NCBI GenBank assembly: GCA_026981855.1
Contig: JALSIB010000045.1
Coordinates: forward strand, 1 to 45,979
Reading direction: 5' to 3'
Length of the DNA: 45,979 nt
DNA from: Methylothermaceae bacterium
GTDB lineage: Bacteria; Pseudomonadota; Gammaproteobacteria; Methylococcales; Methylothermaceae
The notes under the pieces are model-generated. The model had not been told where the DNA came from, made no database searches, and saw nothing but the letters and a program-made list of their open reading frames with translations. Numbering within the stretch: position 1 is the stretch's first letter; each line of letters starts with the position of its first letter. The position numbers were made by a program, and so were the translations under genes. Positions 32,184 through 42,358 of the stretch are shown piece by piece.

Positions 32184-32579
32184 ATGACCCTACAGGCCAA
32201 AGACATCATGGAACCCCGAGTGGTCTCGGTTCCTCCGGAAATGACCCTCGACCAGTTCGAAGAGTTCCTGACCATCCAGGGAATCGATGGAGCGCCGGTG
32301 CAAAACGCCGAAGGGGAAATCATCGGCATCGCCTCCAAGACCGATGTCATTCGCGCCTTGCGCTTTCAGACAAGCGAGCGTTTCAGCGGACTCAGGGAAG
32401 GTGTCATCACGGTGGGAGACATCATGACGGACGATGTGATGTTCATCCCCCCCGATCTTCCTCCAAGAGAGATCGCTGAACTGATGACCGAGCACAAAAT
32501 CCACCGTCTGCTCGTGGGTGACAAACATCACGTCAAGGGCATCGTCACCGCCTTCGACCTGCTCCAGCTCGTTCGTTAG
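32184..32579 (+). CDS. Tandem CBS-domain protein
   Basis: Cytoplasmic protein of 131 residues made of two CBS motifs (about 5-62, MTLQAKDIMEPRVVSVP; and 72-130, VGDIMTDDVMFIP), a pair that binds adenine nucleotides. No effector domain is attached. The ATG at 32184 has no Shine-Dalgarno site; a strong GGAGGG (32149-32154) instead sits 5 bases before an in-frame ATT at 32160, so translation may start eight codons earlier on a rare codon. Ends tail to tail with metA, the stop codons overlapping. Confidence 0.88.
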   Translation: MTLQAKDIMEPRVVSVPPEMTLDQFEEFLTIQGIDGAPVQNAEGEIIGIASKTDVIRALRFQTSERFSGLREGVITVGDIMTDDVMFIPPDLPPREIAELMTEHKIHRLLVGDKHHVKGIVTAFDLLQLVR

Positions 32580-33664
32580 GCGGCATCCCGCGATTCGAGA
32601 TCCAGTCCCAAAGGATTGTCCGGATCGATACCCGCCATGAACGGCTTCCGCCGATCCTGATCCGTCACCTGATAGACCAGCCCGAGCCAGTTGTTGAAGA
32701 CAGCCTTGGCGGTATCGCGCCAGGTATTGTCCAGGTGCGGAAGCAGCAATCTCTCGGGAAATTCAGGGACCGGACGCCCACGCTTTCGGGCCGTCTCCAC
32801 CGAGGCGCGGTAGTCTTCCAGGATGACCACTGCCCTGGCACTGAAATAGTTTTCGGGCAACGGCGGCCAGTCCTCCCGCTCCCCTTCCAGATAACGCAGA
32901 ACCTCGCGCTTGTACTCCTTCATCAAACTGATCGTGTCATACTCCGGGTGCCCCTGGAAAAACACGATCCGCAATAGATCATGGCTGACCGCCAGATGGA
33001 CGCCGGCCGCTTCACTCTCCACCAGCACTTTGAGCCCCTTCCTTTCCAGATCTTCGCGGAACAACTCGTTGAAGCGCGAATGGGGCACATCAAAACGGGT
33101 ATTGATATCGGCCACGAGGGGATGACGGGGTTCGATCACCCGGTGGGAATAAACGCCCCAACGCTTGAATCCCAAATGGGTTCTGCGGAGACCATGACAG
33201 TATTGCACCAGCGCGTGGGTGGCCAGACAGGAACACAGAATCGAAGTAACGTTCCGCTTGGCCCAATCGAAGACCTCGGCCAGCGGCTCCCAAAAAGGCT
33301 CCTGGGGCAGGTCCGGGTGGGTCACGTTGGCGCCACTGACGATCAGGGCATCCAATCCCTCCCCCTTGATTCGCTCGAAGGATTCATAATGCTGATCGAT
33401 ATGTGCCTGCGCCTCAGGCCCCCGCTGCAATCCCTCGATGGTGAACGGGTGGACATAGAACTGCACGATCTGATTGCAGGCCCCGAGCAGACGGAAGAAT
33501 TGGCGTTCCGTCGCTTCCAGGGCCTTGTCCGGCATCATGTTGAGCAACCCGATGTGAAGCTCCCGGATATCCTGGTGCCTTGCCGCTTCAGGATCCAGGA
33601 TCTTCTGTCCCTCGGCACGGAGCCGTTCGAAGGTCGGCAGGTCGGTATGGGCGATCAAAGGCAT
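32576..33664 (-). CDS. metA: Homoserine O-acyltransferase, MetA type
   Basis: Activates homoserine with succinyl- or acetyl-CoA in methionine synthesis. It has 362 residues, class I glutamine-amidotransferase-like MetA family. The nucleophile aligns with Cys146 (CSCLATHA); the catalytic His is in FFQGHPEYD, and LNMMPDKALEATERQF is a family block. Which acyl-CoA is used cannot be told from homology alone. Longer than E. coli MetA (309), with a C-terminal extension ending after about 350. GGAGGAG precedes the ATG at 33664, which lies inside the end of the upstream ATPase gene. Confidence 0.9.
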   Translation of the reverse strand: MPLIAHTDLPTFERLRAEGQKILDPEAARHQDIRELHIGLLNMMPDKALEATERQFFRLLGACNQIVQFYVHPFTIEGLQRGPEAQAHIDQHYESFERIKGEGLDALIVSGANVTHPDLPQEPFWEPLAEVFDWAKRNVTSILCSCLATHALVQYCHGLRRTHLGFKRWGVYSHRVIEPRHPLVADINTRFDVPHSRFNELFREDLERKGLKVLVESEAAGVHLAVSHDLLRIVFFQGHPEYDTISLMKEYKREVLRYLEGEREDWPPLPENYFSARAVVILEDYRASVETARKRGRPVPEFPERLLLPHLDNTWRDTAKAVFNNWLGLVYQVTDQDRRKPFMAGIDPDNPLGLDLESRDAA

Positions 33665-34542
33665 CGGCTCTCCTCCTTGTCCCACTTTTCACGCTGAGAA
33701 TCCTGTGCATCGATTGCATCGGCGACCAGCTCCAAAAAGTCTTTTTCATCTCTGAGTTCACAGATATCCGCCGCATCGATCACATAACCATATTGGTCCG
33801 CGATACGTTGGTAGCGGGGCAACCGTGCATGTAACAAACGGGGAAACACCCAACTCACGAATTCGTCGGGGGGAATCTCGTCGGTGGAGGCATATCCCCT
33901 CTGCCGCATGAATTCCTCCAACTGTCTGTCGAGAAATTCCTCCCGGTAATACAGGGGCTTGGGGGTTTCCCTGGCCCGCCGAATCAACATTTCCTCCAAC
34001 TCGGGGGAGGTTTGGATATAAACGATCAAGGTATGCCTGGACAACGTCTCCAAAACCTTTGGCTCGTCCAGTTCACATACGCTCCCCCCCGCATCGTTGA
34101 TAAAATGCTGATAATCATAGATATCACGCGCTTTTTCGATGAAGGCGGGCACATCCAGCATCGCCGCGATTTCCGCTTGACGATGGAGCGCCTGACGGCG
34201 TTTGAACTCATCCAGAGGCAGCCCTCCCCGGGCCGGATCCCCGATCTTCCCCAGAAAGGTCGCAATAGGGGAAAGATTGTCCACGGTGATGTTGCTGCAA
34301 ATATAGATGGAGTCGGAACGCAACAAATCGCGCAGGAAAGGCACCTGCATGGCTTGACGTTTGATGTTGTCCAGAATCGGCTCCTCCAGATACTTGGTGC
34401 CGATACGGTAATCCCCGGAGTAGTGAAACCATTGATCTTTCGGTAATTTGTTGGCCAATGTGGTCTTACCCACCCCGGACATTCCCAACAAGGTGATTCG
34501 CTTGGCGTCCCAGTGCAGAAATTCCTGCGGCGTCATTTTCAT
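33655..34542 (-). CDS. P-loop ATPase/kinase-like protein next to metA
   Basis: Protein of 295 residues with an N-terminal Walker A (GMSGVGKTT, 20-28) and the general layout of a nucleoside- or shikimate-kinase-like P-loop NTPase; TLIVYIQTSPELEEMLIRRARE resembles a lid region. No named family is certain. The ATG at 34542 is 8 bases from GGAG. Its 3' end overlaps metA by 10 bases, so production of MetA depends on its translation. A role linked to methionine supply is inference from position only. Confidence 0.8.
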   Translation of the reverse strand: MKMTPQEFLHWDAKRITLLGMSGVGKTTLANKLPKDQWFHYSGDYRIGTKYLEEPILDNIKRQAMQVPFLRDLLRSDSIYICSNITVDNLSPIATFLGKIGDPARGGLPLDEFKRRQALHRQAEIAAMLDVPAFIEKARDIYDYQHFINDAGGSVCELDEPKVLETLSRHTLIVYIQTSPELEEMLIRRARETPKPLYYREEFLDRQLEEFMRQRGYASTDEIPPDEFVSWVFPRLLHARLPRYQRIADQYGYVIDAADICELRDEKDFLELVADAIDAQDSQREKWDKEESRCL

Positions 34543-34696
34543 CGGTTTCACTCCGGAAAAATATGAATCTTAACGTTGAAATATCCTGTTTGAAACTTGC
34601 CAGGGATAAAGTTCACCCGATTTTCCTTTTACTGTATCCCGTACCGCAACTCTATGTCATAATCAAACCACACAATTTTGTTTTCTCGCCACTCCC

Positions 34697-35626
34697 ATGC
34701 AAAGACAAGCGCTCTTGTCCCCCCAATCCTGTACCCGATTTACCGCGCTCATCCTCGGCCTGGTCATCTTCGGCCTGGCTTTCTCCCTGCAAGCCCGGCC
34801 ATCGCTCCCCCTGCCGGGCTGGCACGCTCTGACCATGGAAGTCGAGCCCGCGCTGGTGGTCAAAATTCAGGTAGACCCCCAAAAAGGAAGCGAAGCGCTG
34901 CCACATCTGGCCGAATACCCCGATTCCCTGAAGCCCGATCCAGCCGAAACGCTCTATCATTTGACAGTGGAAACCCGGCTAAAGTGGTTTCTGTCCAGCA
35001 AATCCTGGCTGGGGGAACTGTGGTTCAGGCCAGACCTCTCGGCTTTGCAGAGAACCCGGCTGAAATCGGGCAAAAGCCGCAATTTCAAACTTTATCGCTA
35101 TGCCGAAAACCGGGTGTACCGGGTCCGTCGTCGCCCGGACAAACAAGCCCCCACCCCCGATCCCTTGAGGTGGCCTATCGAGAACGAGCGGGTCTATGAA
35201 TTTCCACCCCAGGCGGTCGGCCGTTGCAGCAAAATCACCGATCCTTATGCACTGCTGTTGCGATTGTCCCAGGGAACGCTCGACAAGCCGGAAAAGTTGT
35301 GCGTCTTCAACAAGAAAACCATTTACGAGGTCACCTTGCGGCGTGAAGGTGTCCAAAGAATGCGCGTCCATTACCGCCTTGGCGGCAAGCCGGTGGAGGC
35401 CTCGGTCAAGGCGGAAAAAATCACCCTCCTTCCGAGACTGATGGGGAAAAACCCGCACGACGCCACCGAACCCTTCGAACTGTTGGGAATGGAAGGCGAT
35501 ATCACCGCCTTGATCGACCCCCGCCATCACTTGCCATTGCAGTTCGAGGGCAAGGTTCCGGGTTTTGGACAGGCCAAACTGAAACTGACCGAAGTCAAAC
35601 CCCGGCTTCAGCCTGCACCAAACTAG
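34697..35626 (+). CDS. Exported protein of unknown function
   Basis: Protein of 309 residues with an uncleaved or cleaved N-terminal hydrophobic segment (FTALILGLVIFGLAFSLQA, about 15-33) and a long periplasmic beta-rich region. The final part (FELLGMEGDITALIDPRHHLPLQFEGKVPGFGQAKLKL) recalls DUF3108-type envelope proteins, but I am not sure. No ribosome site is clear; an extended -10-like TGTCATAAT lies at 34655-34663. Its last 32 bases overlap the end of the convergent phosphohexomutase gene. Confidence 0.75.
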   Translation: MQRQALLSPQSCTRFTALILGLVIFGLAFSLQARPSLPLPGWHALTMEVEPALVVKIQVDPQKGSEALPHLAEYPDSLKPDPAETLYHLTVETRLKWFLSSKSWLGELWFRPDLSALQRTRLKSGKSRNFKLYRYAENRVYRVRRRPDKQAPTPDPLRWPIENERVYEFPPQAVGRCSKITDPYALLLRLSQGTLDKPEKLCVFNKKTIYEVTLRREGVQRMRVHYRLGGKPVEASVKAEKITLLPRLMGKNPHDATEPFELLGMEGDITALIDPRHHLPLQFEGKVPGFGQAKLKLTEVKPRLQPAPN

Positions 35627-37316
35627 CCAGACGCCTCAGCAAACCGTCCGGCTCCCGCACCGCCAGTTCCGCGATCTCTCTGGCCCGGTCACGCATGTCG
35701 GCGAAAGCGTAGATACGCATCTGGGGCGCATTGCCGGAAGGGCGGATGTGGGCGATTTCTCCATTGGCGAAATAACAGCGGACCCCGTCCAGAACGTTGA
35801 TCCGCTCGATCCGGGTGAACCCGTCTTGCTGGGTGAACACCTGGCCGAGCACCTCCAGTTTTCTTTTCCATTCCCGCCCGACATCGCTCTCCCAACATGA
35901 CCGCCCGATTTCCCGGCCCTCGGCATCCAAAAACACGATGGCGTCGGATTCGAAGCGCAACGCCACCACGCCGGCCTCCCGCGGCAGAAAATACTCCACG
36001 ATACGCTTCCCAAGCGCCTGGGGAAACTCATCGATGAGATCGGATTTGCCATAACAGGGAGGAAACAGTTCCAGCAGTTCGGCCACGGAAATATTCCGCT
36101 CGCGCGCCGCCGCCAACACGCACATCATCGGTAACACCGAGTCGCGTGTCGGAAGCGCCGACAGCGTCTCTCCATTCATCTCGATGTTCGAACCCAGCAG
36201 AAATCCTCCGTTGGCCTCCCACGCCATCACCCGCTTATACCCCTGATCCAGCAACTTTTGCATCGCCTCAATCACGTAAGGGGATCCGATCCGGGTGCGG
36301 ACGGTGGAAATGCCGTGTCTGGCCAGAAACTCCTCGAGGATGGGATTGGCGCTGATGGGCACCGCCACGGCGTCCGCCCGCAGATAATCGGCCACCAGGG
36401 CGCCAAGCAGATCGCCGGGTATGAAATGCGATTCGGCCCCGTCCATGGCCACGACCAGGGGCCGGTCACTGTCTCCATCGGTGGACAACACCACGTTCAC
36501 TCGCCGCTCCTGGCGGGCCGCATACTCTTGCAGCATTTGCAGATGACGATCGGAAACGGCCTCGGTATCGAGGGGAATGAACGCGTCACTCCGGCCGTCA
36601 CAATACACCTGGGCTCCGGCATCGGCCAGAATCCGGGGAATAAGGTCGCGGCCCACCGCGCTGTATTGAAAAAACATCACCCGCCAGGGTTCCAGGCTTC
36701 CTCCGGCAAACACTTTCCGATAACGGTCGCGATAGCACTCGGCAGCGGCGGGATTGGGCCCGGGCAACGAAGGGGCCACCCCCTGCTTGAACATTCCATC
36801 GGGACCAAAGAGAGAAAGGCTGGCGGGGCGTGAATATTCCTGCTCCCGGAATCTTTCCACCGCCGCCACGATCCCCCCTTCATCACTCTTGAGCACCTCG
36901 CCGTCACAGCGGTTGGCTTTTTGTCCATTGCGGTCGGCGGGGATATGACTGCCGGTCACGACGAAACTGGCGACCCCTCTTTGCAGGGCATAATAAGTCA
37001 AGGCGGGCGTGGGGATCAGGCCGCAATAGTCCACTTCGTATCCCGCATCCACGATCGCCTTGGCCGTCGTCCTCAACAGCCGCCCGGTCGAAGGCCGCAA
37101 GTCGCCGGCAATGGGGATGGCAACCCGTCCGCCCGCATCCCCCCCACAGGTCAGCTTTCCGCTCTCGGCAAAATAGGCCAGCGTGCCCCGCGTCAGGCAG
37201 TAGACTTCGATATCGGTCAGCGCCTCCACCCGGGCACGCACCCCGCTGGTCCCGAAACGCAGCGGTTCGGGGACATGATCGAGGCTTTCGAGCACAGTCG
37301 GTTCTTTGGTCATCAT
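35595..37316 (-). CDS. Phosphohexomutase (phosphomannomutase-like)
   Basis: Alpha-D-phosphohexomutase of 573 residues. FGTSGVRA at 21-28, phosphoserine loop [11 protein letters not shown] with Ser123, metal loop DGDSDRPL, sugar loop WEANGGF, and phosphate loop [10 protein letters not shown]. The serine loop (GSHIPxDRNGxK) and the Asp-Gly-Asp-Ser-Asp-Arg metal loop deviate from the usual TASHNP and DGDGDR forms. Interconverts hexose 1- and 6-phosphates; substrate unclear. It starts four bases inside the tyrS stop (ATGATGA context), so tyrS and this gene form one unit. It is longer than typical 450-residue PMM/PGM, with insertions. Confidence 0.85.
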   Translation of the reverse strand: MMTKEPTVLESLDHVPEPLRFGTSGVRARVEALTDIEVYCLTRGTLAYFAESGKLTCGGDAGGRVAIPIAGDLRPSTGRLLRTTAKAIVDAGYEVDYCGLIPTPALTYYALQRGVASFVVTGSHIPADRNGQKANRCDGEVLKSDEGGIVAAVERFREQEYSRPASLSLFGPDGMFKQGVAPSLPGPNPAAAECYRDRYRKVFAGGSLEPWRVMFFQYSAVGRDLIPRILADAGAQVYCDGRSDAFIPLDTEAVSDRHLQMLQEYAARQERRVNVVLSTDGDSDRPLVVAMDGAESHFIPGDLLGALVADYLRADAVAVPISANPILEEFLARHGISTVRTRIGSPYVIEAMQKLLDQGYKRVMAWEANGGFLLGSNIEMNGETLSALPTRDSVLPMMCVLAAARERNISVAELLELFPPCYGKSDLIDEFPQALGKRIVEYFLPREAGVVALRFESDAIVFLDAEGREIGRSCWESDVGREWKRKLEVLGQVFTQQDGFTRIERINVLDGVRCYFANGEIAHIRPSGNAPQMRIYAFADMRDRAREIAELAVREPDGLLRRLASLVQAEAGV

Positions 37317-38515
37317 TTCACCTCCACTTTGGCAAACCGGCGCTTGCCCACCTGGAAAATATGCACTTCTCCGGGGGCGATGACGCGCTTGGGATCCTCC
37401 AGCCGTTCGCCATCGATCCGCACCGCCCCCTGACGGATCATTCTAAACGCCTCGGAGGTGCTTTTGACCAGCCCCGCCTGCTTCAGCAGCTTGGCGATGG
37501 CGATTCCTTCGGGAACATCACTGGTGAGGGGCAGGGTTTCCAAATCCTCGGGCAAGGCGCCGCGCTTGAATCGGGCCTCGAAATTCTCCAGCGCCTTGCG
37601 GGCGGCTTCGTGATCGTGGAAGCGGGCGACGATTTCCTGAGCCAGCCGGACTTTGTAGTCCCTTGGGTTCGCCCCCTCGGCGCAAGCGCGCTGCCACGCC
37701 CGGATCTCTTCCAGGGGACGGAAGCTCAGCAGCTCGAAATAGCGCCACATCAAGTCGTCGGAGATGGACATCAGCTTGCCGAACATTTCATCCGCCGGTT
37801 CGTTGATTCCGATATAGTTGCCCAGTGACTTGGACATTTTCTGCACGCCGTCCAACCCTTCCAGGATCGGCATGGTGATGACGACCTGGGGTTTTTGCCC
37901 ATAAGCCTCCTGCAGTTGCCGGCCTACCAGCAGATTGAATTTCTGATCCGTCCCGCCCAGTTCCACGTCCGCCTTGAGGGCCACCGAATCATAGCCCTGG
38001 ATCAAGGGATAGAGGAATTCATGGATGGCGATCGCCTGGCCGCTCTTGTGGCGTTTGCTGAAATCGTCACGTTCCAGCATCCGGGCCACGGTATATTTTC
38101 CCGCCAACTGGATGAGGTCGGCCGCGCTCATGGCATTCATCCAGCTGGAATTGAACATCACCAGGGTTTTCTCGGGATCGAGAATCTTGAAGATCTGTTC
38201 CTCGTAGGTACGCGCATTTTCGATCACCTCGTCCCGGCTCAAGGGGGGCCGGGTCTGGTTCTTGCCGGTAGGATCCCCGATCATTCCGGTAAAGTCACCG
38301 ATGAGGAAAATGGCTTCGTGACCAAGATCCTGAAACTGTTTGAGTTTGCCCAGCAAAACCGTGTGCCCCAAATGAAGATCGGGAGCGGTCGGGTCAAAGC
38401 CGGCCTTGACCCGCAAGGGCTTTCCAGCCCGCAGGCGCTCCAACAGTTCCTTTTCCAAAAGGATTTCCTCGGCGCCCCGCTTCAGTGACTCGAGCGCCTG
38501 TTCCGGGTCGATCAT
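37313..38515 (-). CDS. tyrS: Tyrosyl-tRNA synthetase
   Basis: Charges tRNA-Tyr. It has 400 residues, class I; HLGH at 48-51 for HIGH, KMSKS at 226-230, and a C-terminal S4-like RNA-binding domain. Belongs to the TyrRS group seen in Pseudomonas and other Gammaproteobacteria beside M23-anmK. ATG with AAGGAG 6 bases upstream. Divergent from the M23 peptidase gene across an AT-rich 91-base gap. Confidence 0.97.
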   Translation of the reverse strand: MIDPEQALESLKRGAEEILLEKELLERLRAGKPLRVKAGFDPTAPDLHLGHTVLLGKLKQFQDLGHEAIFLIGDFTGMIGDPTGKNQTRPPLSRDEVIENARTYEEQIFKILDPEKTLVMFNSSWMNAMSAADLIQLAGKYTVARMLERDDFSKRHKSGQAIAIHEFLYPLIQGYDSVALKADVELGGTDQKFNLLVGRQLQEAYGQKPQVVITMPILEGLDGVQKMSKSLGNYIGINEPADEMFGKLMSISDDLMWRYFELLSFRPLEEIRAWQRACAEGANPRDYKVRLAQEIVARFHDHEAARKALENFEARFKRGALPEDLETLPLTSDVPEGIAIAKLLKQAGLVKSTSEAFRMIRQGAVRIDGERLEDPKRVIAPGEVHIFQVGKRRFAKVEVK

Positions 38516-38606
38516 GAATGCTCCTTATCGCTGCAACAATGGGAAATTAGCAAGATTACACGAGTTTATATAAACTTATAAAGATTATTCGACACAAGGC
38601 ACACAG

Positions 38607-39953
38607 ATGGCGCAGCGCCCCTGCACAAAAACAAGAATTGGATTCTATGGGTTGGGTTTGAGCCTTTTGATCGTGGCCGGGCTGGTCGTCCTGACCGGCC
38701 GCCGGCCACCGTCCCCCGTCCCCACCCAGCGGCCAGCGCCTGCTTCCATCGCCGCGACTGCCGAACCGCCCCGGCAAGAACCCGCAGAGAAAGCCGGTGC
38801 CGGGGAAGAATCCACCGCCCCTTCCGCCGAGCAGCCGAAGGCATGGATCGAACATACGATTCGCAAAGGCGACACCCTTGCCGGGATTTTCGATCAATAC
38901 GATCTGGGAAGCGGTGCTTTGCGCAATCTGCTCAATAGCGACAAACACCTGAAAAAAGAGCTGACGCGCCTGTATCCGGGAAAAACCGTCAAGTTTCTCC
39001 TCGACGACAAGGGCGGTCTGGAAAAAATCGTTTACGAGCGCAGCACCACCGAATCCATCGCCGCCTCCAGGGCCGACGAGGGATTCGATATCGAAAAGGT
39101 CTTCAGGCAAACTGAAAAAGAACTTCACCGTGCCAGTGGCACCGTGGAATCGAGCCTGTTCATCGCCGGAAAAAAGGCCGGTCTCAGCGATTCCATCATC
39201 ATGCAACTGACCGAAATTTTCGGCTGGGACATCGACTTTTCCCGCAGTATCCGGCCGGGCGACAGCTTCAACGTCTTCTACGAGAAACAATACCTGGATG
39301 GCAAATTCATCGGCGATGGCGATATCGTGGCCGCCGAATTCATCAACCAGGGCAAAATCCACCAGGCATTGCGTTTCATTCTTCCCGATGGAACGGCCGA
39401 ATATTACACCCCGGAAGGCAAAACGCTGAAAAAGGCTTTCCTGCGGATGCCGGTCAAATCCGCGCGCATCACATCGCGCTTCAACCTGCACCGCCGTCAT
39501 CCCATCCTTCACCGCATCCGCGCCCACAAAGGCGTGGATTATGCGGCGCCCATCGGCACACCGGTCCGCGCCACCGGTGACGGGAAAATCGTCTTCCGGG
39601 GCAGGAAGGGTGGATACGGGCGTGTCATCATCATTCAGCATGGACGCCGCTACAGCACCTTGTATGCACATCTGCACCGTTTCAACGCCCGTTTCAAGCT
39701 TGGCGCCCGGGTCAAACAGGGCGACGTCATCGCCTATGTGGGCAAATCGGGCCTCGCCTCGGGTCCCCATCTCCATTATGAATTCCGGATCAACGGTGTT
39801 CACCGCGACCCCCTGACCGTTCCCCTGCCCGAGAGCAAGCCCATTCCCAAATCCCTGCTGACCGAATTCAGGGAGCAAACGGCCCCCTTGCTGGCGGAGT
39901 TGGAGCGCACCCGTCCGACCGCCCTGGCAAGGCGGGAAACGGCGGGGGAATGA
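38607..39953 (+). CDS. M23 family peptidoglycan endopeptidase (MepM-like)
   Basis: Inner-membrane anchored murein hydrolase, 448 residues: one N-terminal span (11-29), a Pro/Ala linker, a LysM-like OapA region (IRKGDTLAGIFDQYDL), and a C-terminal LytM domain with zinc ligands HKGVDYAAP and HLHYEF. Cuts peptide cross-links to allow wall growth. Its TGA overlaps the anmK start (ATGA), joining wall cleavage to recycling of the released sugars. Confidence 0.94.
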   Translation: MAQRPCTKTRIGFYGLGLSLLIVAGLVVLTGRRPPSPVPTQRPAPASIAATAEPPRQEPAEKAGAGEESTAPSAEQPKAWIEHTIRKGDTLAGIFDQYDLGSGALRNLLNSDKHLKKELTRLYPGKTVKFLLDDKGGLEKIVYERSTTESIAASRADEGFDIEKVFRQTEKELHRASGTVESSLFIAGKKAGLSDSIIMQLTEIFGWDIDFSRSIRPGDSFNVFYEKQYLDGKFIGDGDIVAAEFINQGKIHQALRFILPDGTAEYYTPEGKTLKKAFLRMPVKSARITSRFNLHRRHPILHRIRAHKGVDYAAPIGTPVRATGDGKIVFRGRKGGYGRVIIIQHGRRYSTLYAHLHRFNARFKLGARVKQGDVIAYVGKSGLASGPHLHYEFRINGVHRDPLTVPLPESKPIPKSLLTEFREQTAPLLAELERTRPTALARRETAGE

Positions 39954-41059
39954 CTGGACTCTACATCGGCCTGATGTCGGGCACCAGCCTGGATGGTGTC
40001 GATGCGGCCCTGGTCGAGACCGACGGCGCCCGCCATGTCATGGAGCGGGGCTGGCTCTATACCCCTTTCCCTTCGGGAGTACGCGATCGGCTACGGCGTT
40101 TCTGCCTCGCCGACGAGATCCCCCTCGAAGCATTCGCCCGACTCGATGCCGAACTCGGCGAGCTGTTCGCCCGCTGCGCCTTGCGTCTCCTGGAACAATC
40201 CGGCGTGTCACCCCGCCACGTGCGGGCCATTGGCAGCCACGGCCAAACCCTGCACCACCATCCCAATGGCGCCTGGCCCTGTTCGCTGCAAATCGCAGAC
40301 CCCAACCGGATCGCCGAACGCACCGGCATCACCACCGTGGCTGATTTCCGCCGCCGCGACATCGCCGCCGGCGGCCAGGGCGCCCCCCTGGTGCCCGCCT
40401 TTCACCGGGAAGTGTTCCATTGCCGGGGAGAGGATCGCGCCATTCTCAATATCGGCGGGATCGCCAACCTGACGCGCCTGCCCGGCGACGAGCGCGAGGA
40501 CACCACAGGATTCGACACCGGCCCCGGAAACACCCTTTTGAACTTCTGGATTCAACGTAATCTGGGCCGCCTTTGGGACGAAAACGGACAGTGGGCGAGA
40601 AGCGGTCACTGTATCGACAGACTGCTGCACGCCCTGCTCGCCGATCCCTATTTCTCAGCTTCCCCGCCCAAAAGCACCGGTCCCGAATACTTTTCCCCCA
40701 AATGGCTGGAAAATCACCTTCGCCCGTTCGCACTGCAGCGCCCGCAAGACATTCAGGCCACCCTGACCCACCTGACCGCGAAAAGCATCGCCGACCAGCT
40801 CCATGGATGGTCATCCCCCCCCCGGAGAATCCTGGTCTGTGGCGGCGGGGTCCACAATACCTTTCTGCTGGAACTGCTGAGGGAGTACTGTGGATGCCCG
40901 GTGGAATCCACCAGCCACCACGGGGTGGACCCGGACCGAGTGGAAGCGACCGCTTTCGCCTGGCTCGCCTGCCGGACCTTGATGAACCGGCCTGGCAATC
41001 TGCCCGCCGTCACCGGTGCCCGCCACCCGGTCGTACTGGGCGCGATCTTCCCGGCTTAA
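39950..41059 (+). CDS. anmK: Anhydro-N-acetylmuramic acid kinase
   Basis: Phosphorylates and opens anhMurNAc to MurNAc-6-P in peptidoglycan recycling, 369 residues. [17 protein letters not shown] at the N-terminus, [19 protein letters not shown] and LVCGGGVHN are the ATPase-fold signatures. Overlaps the M23 gene. Its TAA overlaps the stop of erpA on the other strand. Confidence 0.96.
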   Translation: MTGLYIGLMSGTSLDGVDAALVETDGARHVMERGWLYTPFPSGVRDRLRRFCLADEIPLEAFARLDAELGELFARCALRLLEQSGVSPRHVRAIGSHGQTLHHHPNGAWPCSLQIADPNRIAERTGITTVADFRRRDIAAGGQGAPLVPAFHREVFHCRGEDRAILNIGGIANLTRLPGDEREDTTGFDTGPGNTLLNFWIQRNLGRLWDENGQWARSGHCIDRLLHALLADPYFSASPPKSTGPEYFSPKWLENHLRPFALQRPQDIQATLTHLTAKSIADQLHGWSSPPRRILVCGGGVHNTFLLELLREYCGCPVESTSHHGVDPDRVEATAFAWLACRTLMNRPGNLPAVTGARHPVVLGAIFPA

Positions 41060-41397
41060 ACGGCGAAAGAGGAGCCGCAACCACAGGTGGTGCGGGCATT
41101 GGGGTTGCGAATCACGAAGCGGGCACCCGACAGATCCTCCTTGTAGTCGATTTCCGCCCCGGTCAGATACTGGATGCTCATCGAATCCACAAGGACCGTC
41201 ACGCCGTTTTTCTCGATCACGGTATCGTCTTCGGCCACCTCTTCATCGAAGGTGAATCCATACTGGAAACCCGAACAACCACCACCGGTGATGTAAACCC
41301 TTAACTTGAGGCCGGGGTTTCCCTCCTCGTCAATGAGACCTGCGACCTTGGCTGCCGCGCTGTCGGTAAATTCGATCGGTGCTTGGTTTGACGACAT
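41056..41397 (-). CDS. erpA: Iron-sulfur cluster insertion protein ErpA
   Basis: A-type carrier of 113 residues delivering Fe-S clusters to apoproteins. The three conserved Cys are in [11 protein letters not shown] and TTCGCGSSF. The pattern [16 protein letters not shown] and the C-terminal CGCGSSF fit ErpA rather than IscA. Convergent with anmK with overlapping stops. Confidence 0.95.
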   Translation of the reverse strand: MSSNQAPIEFTDSAAAKVAGLIDEEGNPGLKLRVYITGGGCSGFQYGFTFDEEVAEDDTVIEKNGVTVLVDSMSIQYLTGAEIDYKEDLSGARFVIRNPNARTTCGCGSSFAV

Positions 41398-41615
41398 ATC
41401 GTTGCGATTCCTTCAGATGGGGAGAAGATTATCCCTTTACCCGACCATGATGGTCAAGAATAGTTCTGCGCCGGCCAAGGCTCCCTCCTTTAGGGGGGAC
41501 AAACGATCATTTCATTTTTTCCATTCCCCCCTCACGACATTTTAGGAACCCTTGGCGCAAGATTCGGTATATGATTAAAAGGATTCGTTTTTCACTCACA
41601 TCGGAGTCAATCAGT

Positions 41616-42284
41616 ATGAACCAAGTTCGCGTTTTACGCCGGCCCCAGACCCGGGTCGTGGAAACCAACAAAGTGCTTCGCAACACCTACGCCCTGCTGG
41701 CCATGACGTTGCTCTTCAGCGCCTTCACCGCGGGCCTTTCCATGGTCCTGAACCTGCCCCACCCGGGCATGATCGTCACCCTGGTGGGCTATTTCGGCCT
41801 GCTGTTCCTGACCCAGAAGTTCAGCAACAGCGCCTGGGGGCTGCTGTTCGTCTTCCTTCTCACAGGCTTCATGGGAATGACCCTGGGGCCCATCTTGAGC
41901 ATGTACCTCAAATTCATTCCCAACGGCCATCAGATCGTGATGGCGGCCTTGGGCGGCACGGGCGTCATCTTCCTGGGAATGTCGGCCTATGCCCTGATCT
42001 CGCGCCGTGACTTCAGCTTTCTCGGAGGATTTTTGTTCGCCGGTATCCTGGTGGGCTTTCTGGCGGGGCTGGGTGCTTTCTTCTTCGATATGCCCGGCCT
42101 GGCCCTGGCCGTATCGGCGATGTTCGTACTGTTAATGGCCGGCTTGATCCTGTTTCAAACCAGCCAGATCATCCATGGCGGGGAAACCAATTACATCCTG
42201 GCGACGGTGACTTTGTACGTGGCCCTGTTCAACCTGTTTACCAGCCTGTTGCACCTTCTGGGCTTCATGGCAGGTGACGAATAA
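41616..42284 (+). CDS. Bax inhibitor-1/YccA family membrane protein
   Basis: Protein of 222 residues and seven spans, of the BI-1/YccA family; related proteins modulate FtsH proteolysis of membrane proteins or act as pH-sensitive calcium leaks. NKVLRNTYALLAMTLLFSA, SNSAWGLLFVFLLTGFMGMTLGP and GGETNYILATVTLYVALFNLF are family blocks. Start at 41616 has CGGAG 9 bases upstream; an ATG 15 codons earlier has none. Followed by a strong terminator. Confidence 0.93.
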   Translation: MNQVRVLRRPQTRVVETNKVLRNTYALLAMTLLFSAFTAGLSMVLNLPHPGMIVTLVGYFGLLFLTQKFSNSAWGLLFVFLLTGFMGMTLGPILSMYLKFIPNGHQIVMAALGGTGVIFLGMSAYALISRRDFSFLGGFLFAGILVGFLAGLGAFFFDMPGLALAVSAMFVLLMAGLILFQTSQIIHGGETNYILATVTLYVALFNLFTSLLHLLGFMAGDE

Positions 42285-42306
42285 CCCTTGTCAGAACCCT
42301 TTACGC

Positions 42307-42334
42307 AAAAAGGCGGCCAACAGGCCGCCTTTTT
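42307..42334. terminator. Bidirectional intrinsic terminator
   Basis: Perfect 12-bp stem (42307-42318 with 42323-42334), AACA loop, with A-run before and T-run after. It serves the BI-1 gene on the plus strand and the csp gene (ending at 42359) on the minus strand. Confidence 0.88.
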
Positions 42335-42358
42335 GCTTCCTTGTTCCGTCAGATTCGA

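Noticed and set aside
41492-41532. GGGGGG and CCCCCC runs upstream of the BI-1 gene as a terminator or attenuator
   Set aside because: The loop would be over 30 bases and no T-run follows.
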